From NCBI GenBank assembly GCA_017938645.1, contig JAGBBE010000179.1, positions 1 through 10,921 on the forward strand: a DNA stretch of 10,921 bases. The letters run 5' to 3'. Position numbers and translations under genes: made by a program. Shown in pieces: positions 6,819 through 10,921 of the stretch. Source of the DNA: Clostridia bacterium (GTDB lineage Bacteria > Bacillota_A > Clostridia > Christensenellales > Aristaeellaceae). Position 1 is the first letter of the stretch. Each line of letters begins with the position of its first letter. Under the pieces are notes generated by a model. That model was not told where the DNA came from, did no database searches, and was given only the letters and a program-made list of their open reading frames with translations.

Positions 6819-8069
6819 TTAGCCCACGCCGAAGCCAATACCCTGGTTGCTGACACTCTCAACAACTCCGCTGTTCGCGTAAAGCATCACCTGGTAATCG
6901 TCAATGTTGTCCACATATCGAATCCACCAGACCTTTGTAGGAACATCAAAGCATTCATAATCCATTCTGCAATAGATCTCCTTATCCATACCGGCGAGAT
7001 TTTCCGCAGAGATGCCAAACTGTTCATGCAATGCTTCCTGGGCAATGTGGATCGCTTCTACTTCACTGATGTCGCCATCCTCAGGCAGAACGCTGTTCCA
7101 TCTCTGCATATCACCGCCATCCTTCCGCATCTGTTCGTGCAGAGCGGCGCGATCTTCAATGGACATCGTGGTATCGTCCAGAGCCTCGGCCTCATCTGTA
7201 GTGAGACCCTGCCAATCAAAGCGTCTGCATTCCACAATCTGTCCCGTAGGCGAGAGAAGCTGAACGTGATAATGTACCTGACCATCCATCAGGAAGCGAA
7301 GGTCATACCTGCGCGCTTCGTTCGTCTGCATGAATGTAATTCTGATTTCGTAATTATCCAGTGCAGTTGCATCGCCGCCAAAGCGTCGCAGAATTTCCTC
7401 CCGTGCCAGCGTTTCCGCTTTATCCTGCTGAATATCATCCTCGGAGGGCATGATATGGATAGAATCTACAGAATACGGCAGCTCAAGCAGCGGCGCGTCA
7501 ATTTCCGCCTTCTGTGCGATGGATAGAGTATCGTACTCGCCGTTCTCTTCCCAATGTGCAATTTCCGCTGTTCTCGTTTGATACAACTTCTGCATGCGTA
7601 CCAACTGAGGAACACCCCAGACAGCGCTGCTCAGATCTCCGTCGGGGGAATACGTCTTGCCATCATGGGACCAAAGCACGTCGATCTTACCGTTTTCACA
7701 CGCGACGCTGTAGCTGCCTGCCAGTTCTCCATACACAGGCAATTCATAGTTTGCTTCCCAGTCCGATCCATCCACAGTCACCGTCTCGTTAAACAGAGCA
7801 ACGACCTCTTCTGTCATGCCATACTTGGCATTCAGAGCGGAATGTGCCTGCATACGCATATCCTGCTGAGGAGAATACTGAAGCATAAATGCAGCGACTG
7901 CTGAAACGCTGAATACCATCAATACAGCCGCTGCGAGGATCGCGGAACGTCTGCCAATCCTTCTCTCTGTGGTGCTCTTGCTATGGATCTGCGACCAGAC
8001 CTTCGATTCTCCATGCCAATTCACAGCGCTAAGGCGATTATCCAGCTCCATTTTGAATCTATTCTTCAT
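6819..8069 (-). CDS. Membrane-anchored probable anti-sigma/sensor partner of the ECF sigma factor
   Basis: This 416-residue protein has a short N-terminal cytoplasmic part of about 40 residues (including MELDNRLSAVNWHGE), one membrane helix at about 42-63 (AILAAAVLMVFSVSAVAAF) and some 350 extracytoplasmic residues. The outer part holds two stretches that look like PepSY-type repeats: one with DKAETLAREEIL followed by strands and GQVHYHVQLLSPTGQIVE, and a second near the end with AIHIAQEALHEQFGI and VMLYANSGVVESV. The short inner segment plus single helix, and an 11-bp overlap with the upstream sigma gene, are the usual layout of membrane anti-sigma or sigma-regulating proteins in Clostridia. 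The N-terminus has no zinc-binding HXXXCXXC motif, so it is not a ZAS-type anti-sigma factor. The ligand or stress sensed is unknown. The paired role is inferred from context. Confidence 0.7.
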   Translation of the reverse strand: MKNRFKMELDNRLSAVNWHGESKVWSQIHSKSTTERRIGRRSAILAAAVLMVFSVSAVAAFMLQYSPQQDMRMQAHSALNAKYGMTEEVVALFNETVTVDGSDWEANYELPVYGELAGSYSVACENGKIDVLWSHDGKTYSPDGDLSSAVWGVPQLVRMQKLYQTRTAEIAHWEENGEYDTLSIAQKAEIDAPLLELPYSVDSIHIMPSEDDIQQDKAETLAREEILRRFGGDATALDNYEIRITFMQTNEARRYDLRFLMDGQVHYHVQLLSPTGQIVECRRFDWQGLTTDEAEALDDTTMSIEDRAALHEQMRKDGGDMQRWNSVLPEDGDISEVEAIHIAQEALHEQFGISAENLAGMDKEIYCRMDYECFDVPTKVWWIRYVDNIDDYQVMLYANSGVVESVSNQGIGFGVG

Positions 8070-8565
8070 CGAAATACCACTCCTTTAAGACCGTGCGGAG
8101 TTTGTCACGTCCGCGTTTCAAACGACTTTGTGCCGTTGGCACAGGGATGTCCAATACGTCTGCAATTTCGGCCACGCTCAATTCCTGATAATAGTATAGC
8201 AAAACTGCTTGCTTGAGCTTATTCGGAAGTTCCTGAACAGCCTTGATCACCGTATCATCTTTGTAATGGTCTGCTGTTCCCGCGTTTCCTACCGAATCCA
8301 CCGGAATCGAATGACGCAGCATGCGCATCCACGATGTCCTTTGCATGGAAATGCAAGTATTTATGGCAATTCGCATCAGCCAGGTTTTCTCATTGCTTTC
8401 TCCTCGAAAACGATCCAGATGAGAATACGCTTTGATGAATGTCTCCTGAACGGCATCTTCTGCCAGCGCAAAATCACCCAGATGGAGGTACGCCATGCGC
8501 ATCAGGCAAGTTCCATATTCCCCCATGGCTCTGCTTAGCCACAAGCGTCTTTCCGCTTCCGTCAT
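8059..8565 (-). CDS. ECF-family RNA polymerase sigma factor
   Basis: This 168-residue protein has the two domains of an extracytoplasmic-function sigma factor. Region 2 is seen at about residues 15-75 (DFALAEDAVQETFIKAYSHL, then FRGESNEKTWLMRIAINTC), which binds the -10 element and core polymerase. Region 4 is at about 108-165 (LPNKLKQAVLLYYYQELSV, then IADVLDIPVPTAQSRLKRG), a helix-turn-helix that reads the -35 element. There is no C-terminal extension. The start is set by AAAGGAGGTG at 8571-8580, five bases upstream. The stop overlaps the start of the membrane partner by 11 bp, so the two are translationally coupled. Such pairs usually respond to envelope stress and often autoregulate; I could not identify a convincing ECF promoter upstream. 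Target genes are unknown. Confidence 0.93.
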   Translation of the reverse strand: MTEAERRLWLSRAMGEYGTCLMRMAYLHLGDFALAEDAVQETFIKAYSHLDRFRGESNEKTWLMRIAINTCISMQRTSWMRMLRHSIPVDSVGNAGTADHYKDDTVIKAVQELPNKLKQAVLLYYYQELSVAEIADVLDIPVPTAQSRLKRGRDKLRTVLKEWYFDEE

Positions 8566-8570
8566 TTTCT

Positions 8571-8580
8571 CACCTCCTTT
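8571..8580 (-). promoter_or_regulatory. Ribosome binding site of the ECF sigma gene
   Basis: Read on the - strand this is AAAGGAGGTG, close to a full anti-Shine-Dalgarno match, five bases before the ATG. It fixes the sigma factor start at 8565. Confidence 0.8.
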
Positions 8581-8797
8581 GCCTATTAGACGCAGATTTC
8601 TTTAATCACCATTCATTTTTGTTTTGTTTTATTATTGCTGGACAATACATTTCCGATGAAACGTGCAGCAAACCTGACAGACCCCGCCGGCCATTGATCA
8701 AAACCGACGGGGTCTGTAATGGTTATGAAGATGTCCGTTTTCATTGAGCATATATGTTTTCCCGGTTTGGCCATTGGTAAATTTAGCCAACCGCCAT
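8581..8797. other. Intergenic region between the CBS gene and the sigma gene
   Basis: This 217-bp spacer carries no convincing coding sequence on either strand. It contains a long hairpin (8677-8717) and, nearer the sigma gene, an A-rich stretch on the - strand (8612-8635, T-rich on the + strand) that may belong to the promoter or 5' leader of the sigma operon. No clear -35/-10 pair of either housekeeping or ECF type was recognised. Confidence 0.6.
8677..8717 (-). terminator. Long hairpin, probable terminator of the CBS gene
   Basis: ACAGACCCCG pairs perfectly with CGGGGTCTGT. After one mismatch, three more pairs (CGG/CCG) close a 13-base loop. It lies about 80 bp past the stop of the CBS-domain gene and upstream of the sigma gene, so it most likely separates the two - strand units. 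Neither side carries a real T-tract (only GGTTTGC on the - strand), so an RNA-structural role other than intrinsic termination is possible. Confidence 0.5.
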
Positions 8798-9214
8798 CTA
8801 AATTGCCTTGTTTATCCCGATTTCTCCGGCCAGATACTTGATAACACCTTGTCTGGTAAGTATGCCGGAAAGCGCACCACGACTGTCTACGATGGGAACA
8901 AAATTCTGGCGCAGTATCGAATCGATTACCTGCTCAACATCTGCATCAATTTCAAGAGGCGGACAGAAATCCTTCCGCACCAGCTCAATCACGCGGTGCT
9001 TTTCCATATTCTGTACATCTGTACTTTCTGTATTTATTACGAAACGCAGGAAATCACCTTCGCTTATGATCCCGCTGTATCTGTCGTTCTCATCCAAGAC
9101 AGGGATGGCTGTGTATCTATGCTGCTTCATAATCTCCCATCCCTGGCGGATAGTCTGGTTTTCTCTCAAGAATACCGTGCAAACCTTGGGGATCATAATC
9201 ATCGCCAAATTCAT
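8798..9214 (-). CDS. Two-CBS-domain regulatory protein
   Basis: This 138-residue soluble protein consists of little more than a pair of CBS domains, at about residues 5-62 (with HRYTAIPVLDENDRYSGIISEGD) and 75-130 (with NFVPIVDSRGALSGILTR). Such tandem pairs (Bateman modules) bind adenine nucleotides and act as energy or second-messenger sensors. The size and the YTAIPVLD and NFVPIVD...ITLR-like motifs recall the stand-alone CBS proteins of Bacillota, which include the c-di-AMP-binding DarB/CbpB group; ligand identity is not visible in the sequence. The start at 9214 is supported by AGGAGG at 9222-9227, seven bases upstream. That site overlaps the stop codon of a 16-codon upstream ORF. No DNA-binding or catalytic domain is attached, so it probably acts through a protein partner. 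Confidence 0.88.
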   Translation of the reverse strand: MNLAMIMIPKVCTVFLRENQTIRQGWEIMKQHRYTAIPVLDENDRYSGIISEGDFLRFVINTESTDVQNMEKHRVIELVRKDFCPPLEIDADVEQVIDSILRQNFVPIVDSRGALSGILTRQGVIKYLAGEIGINKAI

Positions 9215-9225
9215 TCAGTTGCCTC

Positions 9226-9276
9226 CTATTGTTGCATTGTAGGATTTTTGTATAGGAAGAGGATCACACTTTTCAT
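9226..9276 (-). CDS. 16-residue leader-like small ORF upstream of the CBS gene
   Basis: The - strand reads ATG at 9276, then MKSVILFLYKNPTMQQ and a TAG stop at 9226-9228. It has an excellent ribosome binding site, AAGGAGGT at 9285-9292, with eight bases of spacing, so it is very likely translated. The stop TAG overlaps the AGGAGG of the CBS gene, and the next start is 11 bases after the stop, so translation of the two should be coupled. The peptide has a short hydrophobic centre (VILFLY) and no homologue that I recognise. It could be a regulatory leader peptide, a tiny functional protein, or the remnant of a lost gene. Confidence 0.5.
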   Translation of the reverse strand: MKSVILFLYKNPTMQQ

Positions 9277-9284
9277 GGCGATAT

Positions 9285-9292
9285 ACCTCCTT
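9285..9292 (-). promoter_or_regulatory. Strong ribosome binding site of the 16-codon ORF
   Basis: Read on the - strand this is AAGGAGGT, eight bases before the ATG at 9276. Its quality is the main evidence that the small ORF is translated. Confidence 0.65.
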
Positions 9293-9328
9293 CCGAAAGC
9301 ACATACATAGCCGACTCAAAGAATGCCT

Positions 9329-9763
9329 CTATCTGTTGGGATAACGGGTAATTTCGACATTATCAAAGATGCCAATGTCATAGGTTCTGGAAACAATATC
9401 GGAAGGCGTGGGAAGATTATGCATGGAACCATTCTCGTCAATACCGACGCACACATAACAGCTTTGCAGGATGGGATCGATGTAGATGTAGCCTAATTCG
9501 ATAAGGTAGATGCACTTCATTCCGGAATAGGCTTCGAGGATCCTTTCATCTACGGTAGTTGTGTCATCGGGCAGGCGCAGGTGATAGCGCGCACGCACAA
9601 TGCACTCTTCTGCTTCGGCAAAGCCATCCAATTTTTGATGAAACGCAAAAGCTGTGACTTCATCGTCAAGCAGAGAAGGGATTTTGCTTTCTTCAGGGAT
9701 GATTTCAGCGCATGCCGGCAGGCAAAAGAGAAGGGCGAGGATGAGAGCAATTATTTTATTCAT
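9329..9763 (-). CDS. Small exported protein of unknown function
   Basis: I do not recognise this 144-residue protein. Residues 1-19 form a signal peptide (MNKIIALILALLFCLPACAE) that could be cut after ACA by signal peptidase I. LPAC is a poor lipobox because of the proline, so a lipoprotein is possible but less likely. The mature part is acidic and probably a small globular extracytoplasmic domain, with Cys54, Cys84, Cys102 and Cys105 and a strand-rich stretch (CIYLIELGYIYIDP). The start at 9763 is chosen because AAGGAGGT at 9771-9778 lies seven bases before it. The frame stays open upstream to 9940, but that extension runs into the zinc-ribbon gene on the same strand and has no start signal. 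It lies 40 bp after the zinc-ribbon gene and 52 bp before the leader ORF, probably in one operon. Confidence 0.75.
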   Translation of the reverse strand: MNKIIALILALLFCLPACAEIIPEESKIPSLLDDEVTAFAFHQKLDGFAEAEECIVRARYHLRLPDDTTTVDERILEAYSGMKCIYLIELGYIYIDPILQSCYVCVGIDENGSMHNLPTPSDIVSRTYDIGIFDNVEITRYPNR

Positions 9764-9770
9764 TGTAGGA

Positions 9771-9778
9771 ACCTCCTT
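9771..9778 (-). promoter_or_regulatory. Ribosome binding site of the exported-protein gene
   Basis: AAGGAGGT on the - strand, seven bases before the ATG at 9763. It places the start directly before a signal peptide and rules out the longer in-frame start at 9940. Confidence 0.75.
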
Positions 9779-9803
9779 GTATATGTTGAAGTAATCGAGT
9801 GTT

Positions 9804-10241
9804 TCAGTTGCGGCTGCGAAGCTTTTTTCCGCAGCGGTCACAGTACAGATGATCGCCTTCGATATCGTTTCCACAGTAAGGGCAGAAAGCATTCTTATGG
9901 GATTCTGTCTCGCCGGAGCTATGTTGGCCAAAGCGTTCATTCAGTGGATCGGGCTCCTCGTCATCGTCTACGATATCAAATTCCGAATATCGGTTCTTTC
10001 CGGTTGCATTTTTGTAGTTATAGACCACACCGACGATAGCGGCGATCACAAACAGTACGCCGAACAGAGGAAAGATCATATCAACGGTGTTCATCGTCGG
10101 ATCTGCGTAGAATGCAAAGTCGCCCATGCCGGAGCTCATGCTTGCAGCTCCGGCAATCCACAGGATGCCGAATAAGACGGCAACAATTCCCATCACGACA
10201 CCCATCATGGAAGGCCCCCTGCCCGGCTTGATACTCTTCAT
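9804..10241 (-). CDS. Two-TM membrane protein with C-terminal zinc ribbon
   Basis: This 145-residue protein has membrane helices at about residues 12-34 and 55-77 and an acidic linker (DIVDDDEEPDP). It ends in a zinc ribbon built from CPYC (120-123) and CDRC (134-137), which should bind one Zn ion in the cytoplasm. The loop between the helices (about 35-54) would be outside the cell. Small proteins of this plan are common and mostly uncharacterised in Clostridia; zinc ribbons of this type usually mediate protein contacts. The start at 10241 is preferred over an in-frame ATG at 10259 because AAGGGAG (10250-10256) is eight bases upstream of it. The gene begins 27 bp after the stop of the VWA-like gene, suggesting co-transcription. 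Confidence 0.8.
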   Translation of the reverse strand: MKSIKPGRGPSMMGVVMGIVAVLFGILWIAGAASMSSGMGDFAFYADPTMNTVDMIFPLFGVLFVIAAIVGVVYNYKNATGKNRYSEFDIVDDDEEPDPLNERFGQHSSGETESHKNAFCPYCGNDIEGDHLYCDRCGKKLRSRN

Positions 10242-10249
10242 TGCAAATT

Positions 10250-10256
10250 CTCCCTT
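10250..10256 (-). promoter_or_regulatory. Ribosome binding site of the zinc-ribbon protein gene
   Basis: AAGGGAG on the - strand, eight bases before the ATG at 10241. It overlaps the codons that would follow the alternative ATG at 10259, and so argues for the shorter protein. Confidence 0.6.
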
Positions 10257-10268
10257 CAATTAAATGCA

Positions 10269-10921
10269 TTACATCCGCTGTTTCTTTTGCAGATTCTGCC
10301 ACAGCTGTTCAGAAGTTGCAACAGGATCAGCGACTGGTTCTTTAGGTTTGCAGTTTACTTTCTTCTTTTTGGACACTGTGGGCTTGGCTTGCTTTTTATC
10401 TGCGTGCTTTATCACAGCCTTTTCCCAGTTGAGGCGCTGCTGTGCGATATCCATAAGGAAAAGGATCAGAGCTACGAACAGCAGCAATGACTGCAACTGA
10501 TAGTCTGTCCGTGCCTGTACATTGGAGAACGCGAGCAGCTCGGAAGCATCTTCGGTATGGATACCGCCGGTCGCAGAACTGAGTCTCTGAAGGGTTTCCG
10601 TATCGTCGATGCATTGATCATATTCCTGAGAATAAGGAACGACAGCGCCACCGTCCAGTGTTGCAATAACCTCGCCGTCTTTGTACATTTCGATCTGTAT
10701 CGCATACGCCCCGATTTCAGGCACTTCAAATCCGGATTCATATCGGGAGGGCGAAACCTGCTCCAGAGAGATGTTCCGGCATGTACCGTCTGGGAAAAGT
10801 ACCTGCGCGACGACCTGTGCATCCTCCATAGGACTGACTGCTGTATAGCTGAGAATTCCATTTTCCAGAAGCATTTCGCCAGATTGTTCGCTGTTTGGTA
10901 GGATATGGGAAATCATACCGC
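10269..10921 (-). CDS. C-terminal part of a large membrane protein, VWA/BatA-like
   Basis: The frame is open to the window edge and ends with TAA at 10269-10271, so about 217 C-terminal residues are seen and the N-terminus is missing. The methionine at 10916 has no ribosome binding site and is treated as internal. The visible part holds a beta-rich domain (FPDGTCRNISLEQ, GAYAIQIEMYKDGEV), then the segment ETLQRLSSATGGIHTEDASEL, a membrane helix (LQSLLLFVALILFLMDIAQQ) and a Lys-rich cytoplasmic tail of about 60 residues. The order 'is there still X in the system', helix and basic tail resembles the C-termini of the large VWA or glutamine-amidotransferase-like membrane proteins that occur next to MoxR ATPase genes in Clostridia. 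The VWA domain itself would lie outside the window, so this is a resemblance and not a demonstration. Confidence 0.6.
   Translation of the reverse strand, partial: GMISHILPNSEQSGEMLLENGILSYTAVSPMEDAQVVAQVLFPDGTCRNISLEQVSPSRYESGFEVPEIGAYAIQIEMYKDGEVIATLDGGAVVPYSQEYDQCIDDTETLQRLSSATGGIHTEDASELLAFSNVQARTDYQLQSLLLFVALILFLMDIAQQRLNWEKAVIKHADKKQAKPTVSKKKKVNCKPKEPVADPVATSEQLWQNLQKKQRM

Noticed and set aside
8612..8637. T-rich stretch on the + strand considered as a terminator tail
   Set aside because: No stem-loop lies directly before it on the + strand and no + strand gene ends nearby. It is more likely an A-rich leader of the - strand sigma gene.
8581..8680. Possible ECF-type promoter (GGAAAT followed by A-rich DNA) upstream of the sigma gene
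   Set aside because: A GGAA-like -35 is present on the - strand, but no CGT-type -10 at about 16 bp spacing was found, so I do not call it.
8744..9310. A 188-codon open frame on the + strand opposite the CBS gene
   Set aside because: The - strand gene has two clear CBS domains and a strong ribosome binding site. The + strand frame has no such site and no recognisable domain.
9764..9940. N-terminal extension of the small exported protein to an ATG at 9940
   Set aside because: It would overlap the zinc-ribbon gene by 137 bp on the same strand and bury the signal peptide. AAGGAGGT at 9771-9778 points to the start at 9763.

Overview
The window looks like DNA from a Gram-positive Clostridia-type bacterium (Bacillota, probably a gut anaerobe). 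The evidence is the strong AGGAGG-type ribosome binding sites, the conjugation proteins of the clostridial CTn/ICE type, an ECF sigma factor paired with a membrane-anchored partner, and a SpoVG-family protein. No species can be named from the sequence. By eye the left two thirds (the conjugation genes) is GC-richer than the right third.

Region 1 (1-6772, + strand) is the downstream part of a type IV secretion/conjugation operon. In order it holds: the C-terminus of a VirB6/TrbL-like polytopic membrane protein, a PrgI-family membrane protein, a VirB4-like ATPase, a small SpoVG-family protein, a large single-pass membrane protein with an extracellular C39-like cysteine peptidase domain (the layout of the CD1108 family), and a secreted VanW protein with two SH3b domains. 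Gaps are tiny or negative (4-bp overlap, 3 bp and 21 bp), so this reads as one transcript, and it ends at a strong hairpin. The ATPase powers transfer, VirB6-like and PrgI proteins form the membrane channel, and the last two products probably remodel or bind the cell wall so that the channel can cross it. No relaxase, coupling protein or integrase is in the window.

Region 2 (6819-8565, - strand, convergent with region 1) is a two-gene unit: an ECF sigma factor followed, with an 11-bp overlap, by a membrane protein that is probably its anti-sigma or sensor partner and has PepSY-like extracytoplasmic repeats. Whether this unit belongs to the mobile element or to the host chromosome cannot be decided here.

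Region 3 (8581-10921, - strand) starts with a 217-bp spacer containing a long hairpin. Above it lies a likely operon, read from right to left: the C-terminus of a large membrane protein resembling clostridial VWA/BatA-like proteins (cut by the window edge), a two-TM protein with a C-terminal zinc ribbon, a small exported protein of unknown function, a 16-codon leader-like small ORF with an excellent ribosome binding site, and a two-CBS-domain protein. This region looks like ordinary chromosomal envelope and regulatory genes.

The observations most worth a second look are the C39-like catalytic domain on a CD1108-type conjugation protein, the VanW-SH3b protein as last gene of the transfer operon, and the 16-aa ORF whose stop codon overlaps the ribosome binding site of the CBS gene.
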